Notes: generated by a model not told the origin, from the letters alone. A DNA stretch of 64,000 nt from Arthrobacter sp. M2012083 (GCF_000281065.1 NZ_AKKK01000013.1:1-64000); one strand, 5' to 3'. Numbered from the stretch's first letter, positions 8,882 to 18,348 are shown. Made by a program: numbers and translations.

Positions 8882-9952
8882 CTATTGCGCTTGTTGGCCA
8901 CCATATCGGCGAATGCCGGTCGCCTGCGTGGCGTCACGGATTTCACCTACCAACTGCTCGATGACGTCCTCCAGGAACAGGACACCCTGAGTCTCGCCCC
9001 CCGCACCAACAACACGGGCCAAGTGTGAACCCGTGCGTTGCATGACGGACATCGCCTGTTCGATCTCGTCATCCGGGGAAAGGTTTGCCAGCGAGCGGAT
9101 TCGACCCTCAGCGATAGGGTGCCTTCGGCCCTCCTCGGGAATGGACAGGATGTCCTTCACGTGCAGGTACCCGGCGAGTTCGCCGTCGTCGTCCACCATC
9201 GGGAACCGGGAAAATCCGGTGCGGCTGACCGCTTTCTCAAGGTCCACGGGCGTGGACGCTGTCTTTAGTACCACCAACTTGTCCAGAGGAACCATGATGT
9301 GCGAGGCAGTATGCTCCGAGAACTCCAAGGCACCGCTCAGCAAGCCCGCTTCGTCGTCCACCAGGCCGTGGCGCGTGGATTCCTGGACGATCGACTGCAC
9401 TTCCTCCAGCGTGAACGAAGAAGAGACTTCATCCTTGGGTTCAATCTTCATCAACCTCAGGATGTGGTTGGCCAGCCAGTTCAGCGTCCAGATGATCGGG
9501 TTGACCACCCTGGCTATGAACATCAGCGGCGGGGCCAACAGCAGGGCAGCCTTGTCCGCAACGGAGACCGAAATGTTCTTGGGCACCATCTCACCAAAGG
9601 TGACGTGCAGGAAAGTGACGAACAGCAACGCGATGGCAAAAGCGATGATGTCTGCCAGTTCAACCGGAACGCCAACCAACTCCAAGGGCTCGGCCAGCAA
9701 GTGGTGGATTGCGGGCTCTGCAACCTGAAGAATCAGGAGCGAACAGACGGTGATACCCAACTGCGCACAGGCGAGCATCAGCGAGACGTTTTCCATGGCG
9801 CGAAGCGTAGTTTGCGCGCGCTTGGATCCCGCCTCGGCAAGCGGCTCAATCTGGCTGCGACGCGCGGACATGACTGCGAACTCTGCACCAACAAAGAAGG
9901 CGTTGCCGATCAAAAGGACCACGAGCCAGACGATTCCTGCCCAGTCGCTCAT
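8882..9952 (-). CDS. Hemolysin/CorC-family CNNM-CBS membrane protein (short form)
   Basis: The 356-residue protein has an N-terminal CNNM/DUF21 domain of three to four membrane segments (residues 1-140) with LVPKNISVS-like GEMVPKN, followed by two CBS domains (about 200-330). It lacks the C-terminal CorC/HlyC domain found in its neighbour. CNNM proteins are linked to magnesium or cobalt efflux; the hemolysin name is historical. Its ATG overlaps the stop of the larger paralogue by four bases, so the two probably act as a pair. Confidence 0.87.
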   Translation of the reverse strand: MSDWAGIVWLVVLLIGNAFFVGAEFAVMSARRSQIEPLAEAGSKRAQTTLRAMENVSLMLACAQLGITVCSLLILQVAEPAIHHLLAEPLELVGVPVELADIIAFAIALLFVTFLHVTFGEMVPKNISVSVADKAALLLAPPLMFIARVVNPIIWTLNWLANHILRLMKIEPKDEVSSSFTLEEVQSIVQESTRHGLVDDEAGLLSGALEFSEHTASHIMVPLDKLVVLKTASTPVDLEKAVSRTGFSRFPMVDDDGELAGYLHVKDILSIPEEGRRHPIAEGRIRSLANLSPDDEIEQAMSVMQRTGSHLARVVGAGGETQGVLFLEDVIEQLVGEIRDATQATGIRRYGGQQAQ

Positions 9953-11301
9953 ACGGCACCTGCTTCGTGACGCGTGCTTCCGGAGTCAGCGGATGATGAT
10001 TCGCCCGTCTCCACGTGATGGAAACAGATCCGGTCGATCCTTCGGCCATCCATCCGGGTCACGGTCAGCGTCCCGCCATCGGTGTCCACCACATCGCCTG
10101 TTCTGGCAATTCGGCCTAGCTGGCTCATGACGTACCCACCAACAGTCTCGTAGGCCGATTCATCAGGAACAGTGAGGTTGGGGATCTGCTCGGACACTTC
10201 GTCCGGCCTCAGCAAGCCTGGGAAATACCAGTCGCCGGATGCGCTCTGCAACACGCCCGGCCGAACTTTGTCATGCTCGTCGGAGACTTCGCCCACGATC
10301 TCTTCCACAAGGTCTTCAAGGGTGGCGATTCCCGCAGTGCCGCCGTATTCATCGAGCACAACGGCCAGCTGAAGGTTGCCTTCACGAAGTTCAGACAAGA
10401 GTGCGTCCAGATGAATAGTCTCCGGAACCTGCAGGACGTCAGTCATGATCGCGCCCGCCTCAAGCTTCGCCCGACGCTCCGCGGGGACGGCAACTGCCTT
10501 CTTGACGTGAACCACGCCGCGGATATCGTCCGTGGAATCACCAATGACAGGGAACCTGGAGTATCCGGTCCGCCGCGCGGCGTCCAGAACGTCTGAGACC
10601 GGCTGATCGGCGTCGATGGTTTCCATGCGGATGCGGGGCGTCATGACGTCCGCTGCCGTGCGCCCGGAAAAGTTCAGGGTGCGGGCAACGAAGTTGGCTG
10701 TCCCGGCATCGAGCGTCCCCAGCTCGGCGGAGCGCCGCACCAAGGATGCAAGCTCTGCGGGGGTCCTTGCCCCCGAGATCTCTTCCTTTGCTTCGAGGCC
10801 GAACAGGTTCAGCACCTTGTTCGAGAAACCATTGAGCACCACGATGGCCGGCTTGAAAACGGCTGTAAACATCAGCTGGGGCCGCGCGAGGCGTTTACCT
10901 AGAGGGAAGGCCAAGGCAATGGCCATGTTCTTGGGGACCAGCTCACCCAGAAGCATCGACAGCAGCGTGGCAAACGCCATGGCAACAATCAGGGCGAGCG
11001 AATGCGCTACCTCAGGGGCGAGGCCCATCAAGCCGAGGGGCCCGACCAGCAACTGCCCCACAGAGGGCTCCATCACGAAACCTGTCAACAGAGTTGTCAG
11101 TGTGATGCCAAGCTGGCAACTGGAGAGCTGCGTGGAGAGCGACTTGAGGCACTTCAGCAGAGGAGCGGCAGCATGGTCGCCGTTGTCCACCGCACGCTGA
11201 ACGCTTGCCTGGTCCAGGGCAACAAGGGAAAACTCAACTGCTACAAAGAAGCCGGTGCCAAGAATCAAGGCAAAACCGGCAAGGAGAAGAATCCATTCCA
11301 C
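9949..11301 (-). CDS. Hemolysin/CorC-family CNNM-CBS membrane protein (long form)
   Basis: This 450-residue paralogue of the next gene has an N-terminal CNNM/DUF21 domain (GELVPKN near residue 120), a CBS pair (about 205-330, with VVLDEYGGTAGIATLEDLVEE in shortened form as DEYGGTAG and LEDLVEEI), and a C-terminal CorC/HlyC domain. The start codon read here is GTG. It likely forms a dimeric magnesium transporter or its regulator in the cytoplasmic membrane. It is the first gene of the two-gene operon. Confidence 0.87.
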   Translation of the reverse strand: MEWILLLAGFALILGTGFFVAVEFSLVALDQASVQRAVDNGDHAAAPLLKCLKSLSTQLSSCQLGITLTTLLTGFVMEPSVGQLLVGPLGLMGLAPEVAHSLALIVAMAFATLLSMLLGELVPKNMAIALAFPLGKRLARPQLMFTAVFKPAIVVLNGFSNKVLNLFGLEAKEEISGARTPAELASLVRRSAELGTLDAGTANFVARTLNFSGRTAADVMTPRIRMETIDADQPVSDVLDAARRTGYSRFPVIGDSTDDIRGVVHVKKAVAVPAERRAKLEAGAIMTDVLQVPETIHLDALLSELREGNLQLAVVLDEYGGTAGIATLEDLVEEIVGEVSDEHDKVRPGVLQSASGDWYFPGLLRPDEVSEQIPNLTVPDESAYETVGGYVMSQLGRIARTGDVVDTDGGTLTVTRMDGRRIDRICFHHVETGESSSADSGSTRHEAGAV

Positions 11302-11788
11302 TTAGCGCATCACTCCAAGAGTGGGCGCGTGCAACGGGGAGAATGCCTTCAGCGCGGGGATTCGCCCCGGCGGAGGCTGGTCGGGTCCCGCGGACGCATG
11401 GTCCGAGGCACCACCGGCTATGAGCGCCGGCGCGTGATGGGCATGTGAACGGGTGTTGCCGGCTCGACGGGCGCGCTGTGCGGAGTTGCCAGATTGGCTC
11501 CCCCGACAGTTCCCAGGCCGGCACCTAGATTTACTGTCCATAAGAATTTCAGTCTACAGTCCACCCGGCCAGGGCGCCTCGCTGGCGTCACGTGCGCCTC
11601 CATGAGTGAAGGACATGCTCATTAAGTCAGCCGCAACATGATTTAGGTCACCACTATTGGCAGTTAACCAACGATCCTAACTAGACTGACATGGGTCTGA
11701 GTTCGCGGGACCCGGACCCTGGCCCATCGTTGTGGAGAGCATCTGTGGCCAGCGGGAAAACAACACTCATGGAAGAGGCGTATTTCAA
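11302..11788. other. 487-bp intergenic region between divergent CBS operon and kgd
   Basis: No convincing gene is seen here; the short frames are Arg/Pro-rich and look like noise. The part near 11650-11690 holds promoter-like elements for kgd (TTGGCA at 11657-11662 and TAACTA/TAGACT at 11678-11687). The spacing is not ideal for either pair. The promoter of the CBS operon must lie in the left part, but I cannot place it. Confidence 0.5.
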
Positions 11789-14700
11789 GTGCCAGAGCAG
11801 CCCAGCCACCGTCTACCAGAGGAATTTGGCGGAAACGAGTGGCTCGTTGACGAACTGTACGAGCGGTACCAACAGGACAAGAATTCGGTCGACGCCAAGT
11901 GGTGGCCACTCTTCGAGTCCTTTGCTTCCGGTGACGGCACTTCTTCCAACGGATCCTCCGCAGCCGCATCGGCTGCCAATCCCCCTACCCAAGTACTTCC
12001 CGTGGTAGCTCCGGCTGCAGCGGCTCCGGCACCGGCGCCGGCCGCTCCCGCAGCTTCTCCTACGGTCGAACCAGCTGCACCGGCGGCGCCCGCCCCGGCG
12101 AAAAAGGCACCCGCCACAGTGGCCCGGGACGGAGCAAAGAAGCCCGCCGCCGGCACCACGGCCCAGCCCATCCCGGCTCAGCTGCCCAAGAGCACCAAGG
12201 CTCCCACGGCACCTGAGGAAGACGTTGTTTCCGTCCTCCGCGGCCCGGCCAAGGCCATTGCCACCAACATGGTAACCAGCCTCGAAGTACCTACGGCCAC
12301 GAGCGTCCGCGCGGTCCCGGCCAAACTGCTCATCGACAACCGCGTGGTCATCAACTCCAACCTTGCCCGTGCACGTGGTGGCAAGGTCTCCTTCACGCAC
12401 CTCATCGGTTACGCCGTTGTCCGCGCGCTCTCTCAGTTCCCGTCGATGAACGTCTACTACGACGAGATCGACGGCAAGCCGAGCGCCGTGCAGCCGGCAC
12501 ACGTCAACTTCGGTATCGCCATTGACATGCCCAAGCCCGATGGCACCCGCCTCCTGATGGTTCCCAACATCAAGAAGGCAGAAACCATGGACTTCGCCGA
12601 GTTCTGGCACACCTACGAGGACCTCATCAAGCGTGCCCGTAACGGCAAGCTGACTGCTGACGACCACGCAGGCACCACGGTCTCCCTGACCAACCCCGGC
12701 GGAATCGGTACGGTCCATTCAGTACCGCGCCTTTCGAAGGGCCAGGCTGCCATCATCGGCGTCGGCGCCCTTGACTACCCCGCTGAGTTCCAGGGCGCAA
12801 GTGAGAAGATCATTGCCCAAAACGCCATCAGCAAGATCCTCACGCTGACCTCCACCTATGACCACCGGGTCATCCAGGGCGCAGGCAGCGGTGAATTCCT
12901 CAAGCTCGTCCACCAGCTCCTCCTGGGTGCGCAGAACTTCTACGACGAAATCTTCGAAGCCCTGCGTATTCCTTACGAGCCCGTTCGCTGGAGCCCGGAC
13001 CTTCAGGTTGATCCTGCGGACGAGATCAACAAGGTTGCCCGCATCCAGCAGCTGATCCACTCCTACCGCGTGCGTGGCCACCTCATGGCCGACACCGATC
13101 CCTTGGAGTACGTACAGCGCAAGCACCCTGACCTGGACGTCCTGACGTACGGCCTGACGCTCTGGGACCTGGACCGCGAATGGCCCACCGGCGGGTTCGG
13201 CGGCAAGCCGCAGCTCAAGTTCCGCGACATCCTTGGCGTCCTCCGCGACGCCTACTGCCGCACCACGGGCATCGAATACATGCACATCCAGGAACCGGCA
13301 GAACGCAAGTGGTTCCAGGACCAGCTCGAGCACCCGTACTCCAAGCCGAGCCGTGAAGAGCAGCTGCGCATCGTCTCCAAGCTCAACGCCGCAGAAGCCT
13401 TCGAGACCTTCCTGCAGACCAAGTTCGTCGGCCAGAAGCGATTCTCCCTTGAGGGTGGCGAGTCGCTGATCCCGCTGCTCGACGCTGTCATCTCGGACGC
13501 AGCCGATGACGGGCTGGACGAAGTTGCCATCGGCATGGCCCACCGTGGCCGCCTCAACGTGCTGACCAACATCGCGGGCAAGACCTACGCGCAGGTCTTC
13601 CGCGAATTCGAGGGCACCCAGGACCCCCGCTCGGTCCAGGGATCCGGTGACGTCAAGTACCACCTCGGCACCGAAGGCACCTTCACGTCGGACAACGGCA
13701 AGCAAACCAAGGTCTACCTCGCCGCCAACCCGTCCCACCTTGAGGCAGTCGACTCCGTCCTGGAAGGCATCGTCCGCGCCAAGCAGGATCGTCTCGATCA
13801 GGGCGAATCCTTCCCGGTTCTGCCCATCATGGTCCATGGCGACGCAGCCTTCGCAGGCCAGGGTGTTGTGGCTGAAACCCTCAACCTCTCGCAGCTGCGT
13901 GGTTACCGCACCGGCGGTACCATCCACGTCATCGTCAACAACCAAGTGGGCTTCACCACCGCTCCGTCCTCGTCGCGTTCGTCCACGTACTCCACGGACG
14001 TGGCCAAGATGATCCAGGCCCCCGTGTTCCACGTGAACGGCGATGACCCCGAGGCCGTGGTGCGCGTTGCACAGCTTGCCTACGAGTTCCGCCAGCGTTT
14101 CCACAAGGACGTCGTCATCGACATGGTCTGCTACCGCCGTCGCGGCCACAACGAAGGCGATGACCCCTCGATGACCCAGCCGCTCATGTACAACCTGATC
14201 GAAGCCAAGCGTTCCGTTCGCAAGTTGTACACCGAGTCGCTCATCGGCCGTGGTGACATCACCGAGGAAGAAGCAGAGCAGCTGCTCCGCGACTACCAGG
14301 AGCGCCTCGAGCGCGTCTTCGCCGAAACGCATGCTGCGCAGACGTCGCCGATCCCGATCATCACGGCTGACTCCGCGGCGGTCTCGGACATCGAGCGTCC
14401 CATTGCCCAGCAGTCGGACTTCGGCACCAATTCCCCCGCGTCTACGGCGATTTCCGCAGAGACCCTTGCCCGCATCGGCAAGGCGCACCTGGAAATTCCG
14501 GAAGGCTTCACCGTTCACTCCAAGCTCAAGCAGCTGCTGGAGAAGCGTGAGCAGATGTCCCGTGAAGGCGGCATCGACTGGGGATTTGGCGAGATCGCAG
14601 CATTTGGCTCGCTGATCATGGAAGGCGTACCCGTTCGCCTGGCCGGACAGGACTCCCGTCGCGGGACGTTCGTCCAGCGTCACGCCGTGTTCCACGATCG

Positions 14701-15592
14701 CGCCAACGGCAACGAATGGCTGCCACTGGGCAACCTTTCCGACGACCAGGCCAAGTTGTGGATCTACGACTCCCTGTTGTCCGAATACGCAGCCATGGGC
14801 TTCGAATACGGCTACTCCGTGGAGCGCCCTGATGCCCTGGTCCTCTGGGAAGCCCAGTTCGGTGACTTCGTCAACGGTGCGCAAACCATCATTGACGAGT
14901 TCATTTCCTCGGCCGAACAGAAGTGGGGCCAGCGTTCATCGCTGGTGCTCATGCTCCCGCACGGCTATGAAGGCCAGGGGCCGGACCACTCGTCTGCACG
15001 CATCGAACGCTTCCTGCAGATGTGCGCCGAGGACAACATGATCGTGGCCAACCCCACCACGGCTGCATCTCACTTCCACCTGTTGCGCCGCCAGGCCTAC
15101 AGCCGTCCCCGGAAGCCGTTGATCATCTTCACGCCCAAGCAGCTGCTCCGCCTCAAGGGTGCTGCCTCGGCTGTCGAGGACTTCACCACCGGCGGCTTCA
15201 AGACGGTTATCGGCGATCCGGAAGTGCAGCCCGCCAATGTGGACCGCGTCATCCTGGTCTCCGGACGCTTGTACTACGACCTCCTGTCCAACCGTCAGAA
15301 GTCCGGGGATACCTCCACGGCGATCATCCGCGTAGAGCAGCTTTACCCGCTGCCCAAGGCTGAGATCGACGCCGAGCTTGCCAAGTACCCGAACGCTGAC
15401 ATCGTGTGGGCACAGGACGAGCCCGCCAACCAGGGTCCGTGGCCGTTCATGGGCCTGAACCTGGCGCCGGAGCTCGACCGCAAGCTCCGCCTCGTTTCAC
15501 GTCCGGCTTCGGCATCCACTGCTGCCGGTTCCATGAAGCGCCACGCCGCTGAACAGGACGCCCTGATCAAGCAGGCGTTCGAACGCAAGTAA
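11789..15592 (+). CDS. kgd: Multifunctional 2-oxoglutarate decarboxylase/dehydrogenase E1-E2 fusion (Kgd/OdhA)
   Basis: The 1267-residue enzyme has the actinobacterial layout. A short N-terminal WLVDELYERY segment is followed by an Ala/Pro-rich linker (about 50-130), an E2-type succinyltransferase domain with the catalytic DHRVIQGA near residue 357, and the thiamine-diphosphate E1 domain (GMAHRGRLNVL near 582, GDAAFAGQG near 683). It converts 2-oxoglutarate in the TCA cycle. The GTG at 11789 is chosen over an upstream ATG (11732) because GGAAGAGG precedes it by ten bases and MPEQPSHRLPEEFGGNEW is the usual start. Confidence 0.93.
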   Translation: MPEQPSHRLPEEFGGNEWLVDELYERYQQDKNSVDAKWWPLFESFASGDGTSSNGSSAAASAANPPTQVLPVVAPAAAAPAPAPAAPAASPTVEPAAPAAPAPAKKAPATVARDGAKKPAAGTTAQPIPAQLPKSTKAPTAPEEDVVSVLRGPAKAIATNMVTSLEVPTATSVRAVPAKLLIDNRVVINSNLARARGGKVSFTHLIGYAVVRALSQFPSMNVYYDEIDGKPSAVQPAHVNFGIAIDMPKPDGTRLLMVPNIKKAETMDFAEFWHTYEDLIKRARNGKLTADDHAGTTVSLTNPGGIGTVHSVPRLSKGQAAIIGVGALDYPAEFQGASEKIIAQNAISKILTLTSTYDHRVIQGAGSGEFLKLVHQLLLGAQNFYDEIFEALRIPYEPVRWSPDLQVDPADEINKVARIQQLIHSYRVRGHLMADTDPLEYVQRKHPDLDVLTYGLTLWDLDREWPTGGFGGKPQLKFRDILGVLRDAYCRTTGIEYMHIQEPAERKWFQDQLEHPYSKPSREEQLRIVSKLNAAEAFETFLQTKFVGQKRFSLEGGESLIPLLDAVISDAADDGLDEVAIGMAHRGRLNVLTNIAGKTYAQVFREFEGTQDPRSVQGSGDVKYHLGTEGTFTSDNGKQTKVYLAANPSHLEAVDSVLEGIVRAKQDRLDQGESFPVLPIMVHGDAAFAGQGVVAETLNLSQLRGYRTGGTIHVIVNNQVGFTTAPSSSRSSTYSTDVAKMIQAPVFHVNGDDPEAVVRVAQLAYEFRQRFHKDVVIDMVCYRRRGHNEGDDPSMTQPLMYNLIEAKRSVRKLYTESLIGRGDITEEEAEQLLRDYQERLERVFAETHAAQTSPIPIITADSAAVSDIERPIAQQSDFGTNSPASTAISAETLARIGKAHLEIPEGFTVHSKLKQLLEKREQMSREGGIDWGFGEIAAFGSLIMEGVPVRLAGQDSRRGTFVQRHAVFHDRANGNEWLPLGNLSDDQAKLWIYDSLLSEYAAMGFEYGYSVERPDALVLWEAQFGDFVNGAQTIIDEFISSAEQKWGQRSSLVLMLPHGYEGQGPDHSSARIERFLQMCAEDNMIVANPTTAASHFHLLRRQAYSRPRKPLIIFTPKQLLRLKGAASAVEDFTTGGFKTVIGDPEVQPANVDRVILVSGRLYYDLLSNRQKSGDTSTAIIRVEQLYPLPKAEIDAELAKYPNADIVWAQDEPANQGPWPFMGLNLAPELDRKLRLVSRPASASTAAGSMKRHAAEQDALIKQAFERK

Positions 15593-15598
15593 GCGAAA

Positions 15599-15650
15599 CT
15601 GCCCGGCCTGAGGAGCGATGAGCGCGCCTTAGGCCGGGCAGTTCTGTTTA
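15599..15650 (+). terminator. Rho-independent terminator of kgd
   Basis: CTGCCCGGCCT (15599-15609) pairs with AGGCCGGGCAG (15631-15641) around a 21-base loop. TTCTGTTT follows on the plus strand. Confidence 0.8.
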
Positions 15651-15732
15651 ATGGGACAGAGGTACCCGGTTCACGAACCGGCCGATGATCCGGAAACCGT
15701 GCAAGGACCGTAACGAGTGTGAAGAGGTAACC

Positions 15733-16332
15733 GTGGAAGACAGGAAGCTGCGCATCGCAGCTGTAGGAGATGAACTACTCGCGGGCCTGGGGGATCCCCG
15801 CGCCTTGGGTTGGCTCGGACGAGTCCTGGCCCGCACACCCCAGGATTCCGTCGTGGTGGAAAGTTTCCCGCTCCCCTGCCCCATGGAAGGTACTGAGGGC
15901 CTTGCGGCCCGCTGGCAGGATGAAGCCGGCAGACGATTCAGTGACACGCATGAGAATCGGTTGGTGATCGGCCTTTCGGGGCGGGATCTCGAGTTTGGGC
16001 TGTCCACCGCGCGCAGCCGGTTGAATCTTGCCAACATCCTGGATGGCGCATCGCACAGCAGCGTGGAAGTCTTTGTGGTGGGCCCGCCTCCCACGCTGGA
16101 TCCCACGCGCAACAAGCGGCTTGCTGAACTGAACACTGCGTTTGCCGATGTCACAACACGGCGGAATCACCATTACGTGGACACCTTCTCCCCCTTGCTT
16201 AATCATGAGCAGTGGAGGACCGACCTCGCAGCCAATGGGGGAACACCGGGCCAGGCCGGCTACGGATTAATTGCGTGGCTTGTTCTGCACCGCGGCTGGT
16301 TCCAGTGGCTTAATATCGCTCAACCGGAGTAG
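15733..16332 (+). CDS. SGNH/GDSL-fold protein with degenerate catalytic blocks
   Basis: The 199-residue protein resembles GDSL-type esterases in length and block order: AAVGDELLAG at residues 9-18 (block I), IGLSGRDLEFG in the middle (block III) and GGTPGQAGYG near the end (block V). In all three blocks the catalytic residue is replaced: GDE for GDS, GRD for GxND, and TPGQAGY without the histidine. It may therefore be a binding protein or use other residues. The GTG at 15733 follows GAAGAGG; the longer frame from 15685 lacks a ribosome site. No signal peptide is visible. Confidence 0.7.
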   Translation: MEDRKLRIAAVGDELLAGLGDPRALGWLGRVLARTPQDSVVVESFPLPCPMEGTEGLAARWQDEAGRRFSDTHENRLVIGLSGRDLEFGLSTARSRLNLANILDGASHSSVEVFVVGPPPTLDPTRNKRLAELNTAFADVTTRRNHHYVDTFSPLLNHEQWRTDLAANGGTPGQAGYGLIAWLVLHRGWFQWLNIAQPE

Positions 16333-16530
16333 CCAGGACGCGGAACGTGCAGGTTTCTGTCCGAGCAGCATTCACAGCGGCGGTCGCTGCTGCGGTGTGA
16401 GCCACAGTTTCCTGCAGTTCCGGTCTGCCCGCTCCTTCTGCGACGTCGGACGGCAAAGGTCTCCGTCCCGGGCCATGATGCTGTCGTTTACCCCGTGAAG
16501 TAACCCTGACTAAGCATTGCCTCCTGGCAA

Positions 16531-16548
16531 AACGCGATATATCGTGTT
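16531..16548. promoter_or_regulatory. PadR operator candidate 1
   Basis: ACGCGATATATCGTGT is a near-perfect palindrome with core CGATATATCG. Its centre is 25 bases from that of the second copy, just before the DUF4097-PadR pair. Confidence 0.65.
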
Positions 16549-16556
16549 CTTTATCA

Positions 16557-16572
16557 ACGCGATATATCGCAA
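16557..16572. promoter_or_regulatory. PadR operator candidate 2
   Basis: GCGATATATCGC is a perfect 12-bp palindrome lying between the presumed promoter and the ribosome site GGAGGG of the next gene. Together with copy 1 it suggests auto-repression by the PadR protein of the operon. Confidence 0.65.
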
Positions 16573-16584
16573 CTTGGAGGGATC

Positions 16585-17433
16585 ATGTCTGACGAACTAT
16601 GGACCGTGACGGGCCCGCAAACCATTGATGTAGAGGAGGTCCGCTCCCTCAAACTCGGCATCGTCAAGGGACGCTTCGACGTCGTGACACACGACGAGCC
16701 ATTCGTCCGCATCGAAATCAGTGAGATCACTGGCGACCCCCTGACGGTCACGCTTGTAGACGGCAGGCTGGAAGTCCGCCACCAACTCCAAGGACCTCAG
16801 GGCTGGTTCCGCAACCTGATGGGTACCGTCAACAACACAAGCACCAACTCGGTGATCGTCGGCATAGCGCTGCCGTCCGGCGTCGACGTTGAAGCAGGTA
16901 CCGTGAGCGGTGACGGGATGGTGTCCGGCATCAGCGGGCGCACCCGCCTGAACACCGTCTCCGGTTCAGTCCTGGCGGACAACACCAGCGGCGAACTGCA
17001 CGTGAACACAGTCAGTGGCGAGGTCATCGTCAGAAACCACGACGGCGTCCTGACCGCCAAGAGCGTCTCCGGCGAAGTTACCGCCTCGGGCACGTTCAAG
17101 AATGTCCGCGCGAGCACCGTCAGCGGCGACCTCAGCTTCGATCTCCAGGACTACACCAACGACCTCGGCGCCAACTCCGTATCCGGGGACCTGACCATCC
17201 GGCTGCCGTATGACGTCGGCTTGGACATCGTAGCGAAATCGGCCAGCGGAACCGTGGTAATCGACGACCAAATGTACGCCCAGCCTGGCAGCAACGTCCA
17301 CACGATTGTCGGCCCGGACGAAAGGTTGATGCTGGTGCGGACCAACACGGTATCCGGTAAGACTTACATCATGCACGGATCGGCGCCCACGCCGGAAAAC
17401 GGCCATCCGGTCCCAGGGGAAGCGGGCCTCTAA
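16585..17433 (+). CDS. DUF4097 family beta-repeat protein
   Basis: The 282-residue protein has a run of short beta repeats built around VSGD/VSGE/SVSG motifs (about residues 95-245), typical of DUF4097 adhesin-like or bactofilin-like solenoids. No signal peptide or membrane segment is evident, so it is likely cytosolic. It starts eight bases after GGAGGG. Its stop overlaps the ATG of the PadR regulator by one base, so the two are co-translated. Such pairs recur in actinobacteria; the biochemical role is unknown. Confidence 0.82.
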   Translation: MSDELWTVTGPQTIDVEEVRSLKLGIVKGRFDVVTHDEPFVRIEISEITGDPLTVTLVDGRLEVRHQLQGPQGWFRNLMGTVNNTSTNSVIVGIALPSGVDVEAGTVSGDGMVSGISGRTRLNTVSGSVLADNTSGELHVNTVSGEVIVRNHDGVLTAKSVSGEVTASGTFKNVRASTVSGDLSFDLQDYTNDLGANSVSGDLTIRLPYDVGLDIVAKSASGTVVIDDQMYAQPGSNVHTIVGPDERLMLVRTNTVSGKTYIMHGSAPTPENGHPVPGEAGL

Positions 17434-18047
17434 TGCCTCCCGTCTTCGCACACGGCGCCCTGCGGCTGTACCTGCTTGCGTTGCTCGAGACAGGTCCGAA
17501 GCACGGATACGAGCTGATCAAAGCGTTGGGCGAGCGATTCGGCGGCACCTACTCCCCCAGTGCCGGCACCATCTACCCGCGGTTGGGAAAGCTGGAAGAG
17601 GAAGGGCTCGTTGCCACGGAAACCGAAGGACGCCGCACCAAGTACCTCATTACGGAAGCCGGACGCGCTGAGTTGGACAGCCGTCGGCAGGAGCTGGCCG
17701 ACGTCGAGGACACCATATCGGCCTCCGTCAGGCGGCTGGCTGACAACCTGCGGGATGACATCCGGGCAAATATGCGTGGGCTGCGCGCAGATCTCGCGGC
17801 CACTGCGGAGGCCGCGCGCACCAGCGCCTCTTCGGCTACTTTTCGGAGCAGGACAGCGGGCTACACCCCCGAAAGCCAGCGCATCCTCAAGGAAGCTGAG
17901 CTATTGGTTCAGTCCTTCAGGGATGACATCCGAGTCGAGCTACGCCAACACGGCGCCTCCCAGCCACTGACTCCCTTGGCACTGGAAACCGTTCGTACCG
18001 TTTTGGACCAAGCCCGCATCTCCATCAGGAATTCGCTGCAGAACTAG
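17433..18047 (+). CDS. PadR-family transcriptional regulator
   Basis: The 204-residue protein has an N-terminal winged helix (residues 8-80) with the PadR pattern GPKHGYELIKAL and GTIYPRLGKLEEEGLV, and a long helical C-terminal dimerisation part. It is translated directly behind the DUF4097 gene. The two CGATATATCG palindromes in front of that gene are the obvious operator, so the pair is probably auto-regulated. The inducer is not evident from sequence. Confidence 0.9.
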   Translation: MPPVFAHGALRLYLLALLETGPKHGYELIKALGERFGGTYSPSAGTIYPRLGKLEEEGLVATETEGRRTKYLITEAGRAELDSRRQELADVEDTISASVRRLADNLRDDIRANMRGLRADLAATAEAARTSASSATFRSRTAGYTPESQRILKEAELLVQSFRDDIRVELRQHGASQPLTPLALETVRTVLDQARISIRNSLQN

Positions 18048-18172
18048 GTCCTTGGGTGACCATTCCGTTGGCTCCGAACATGCCAACACCCGCCCGGTTC
18101 GCGGCGCAGCACCCGGATGTGCGAAACTGGAGGGCAGCTTTATTGAGTATCAATCCTTGAAGGAGGCCAGCT

Positions 18173-18247
18173 ATGAGCAAGCGTGCACGTAAGCGTCGTG
18201 ACCGTAAGCGCGGCGGCGCGAACCACGGCAAGCGTCCCAACACCTAA
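18173..18247 (+). CDS. 50S ribosomal protein bL37 (24 residues)
   Basis: A 24-codon gene encodes MSKRARKRRDRKRGG followed by ANHGKRPNT. It is extremely basic and ends in the NHGKRPN motif that I recall from the mycobacterial large-subunit protein bL37 seen by cryo-EM. The ribosome site GAAGGAGG lies eight bases ahead of the ATG and a strong hairpin follows the stop, so it is a free-standing small gene. Standard gene callers skip it because of length. Confidence 0.85.
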   Translation: MSKRARKRRDRKRGGANHGKRPNT

Positions 18248-18279
18248 GCCATCGGCTTAGCGTCACAGGCTTAAAAGCG

Positions 18280-18313
18280 AAGGCCCCGGAAACCATGCGG
18301 TTTCCGGGGCCTT
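18280..18313. terminator. Terminator hairpin between bL37 and rsrA
   Basis: The 15-bp perfect stem AAGGCCCCGGAAACC / GGTTTCCGGGGCCTT has a four-base loop. It lies between two convergent genes and can serve both; on the minus strand it is followed by CGCTTTTAAG. Confidence 0.8.
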
Positions 18314-18348
18314 CGAAGTTAAGCCTCATAAGTTGAATGGGAGCCGAA

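Noticed and set aside
12719..14884. A 721-codon open frame antisense to kgd
   Set aside because: It is the mirror of a strongly biased high-GC coding region; it has no ribosome site, family motif or terminator of its own. The same applies to 11813-12718 on the minus strand.
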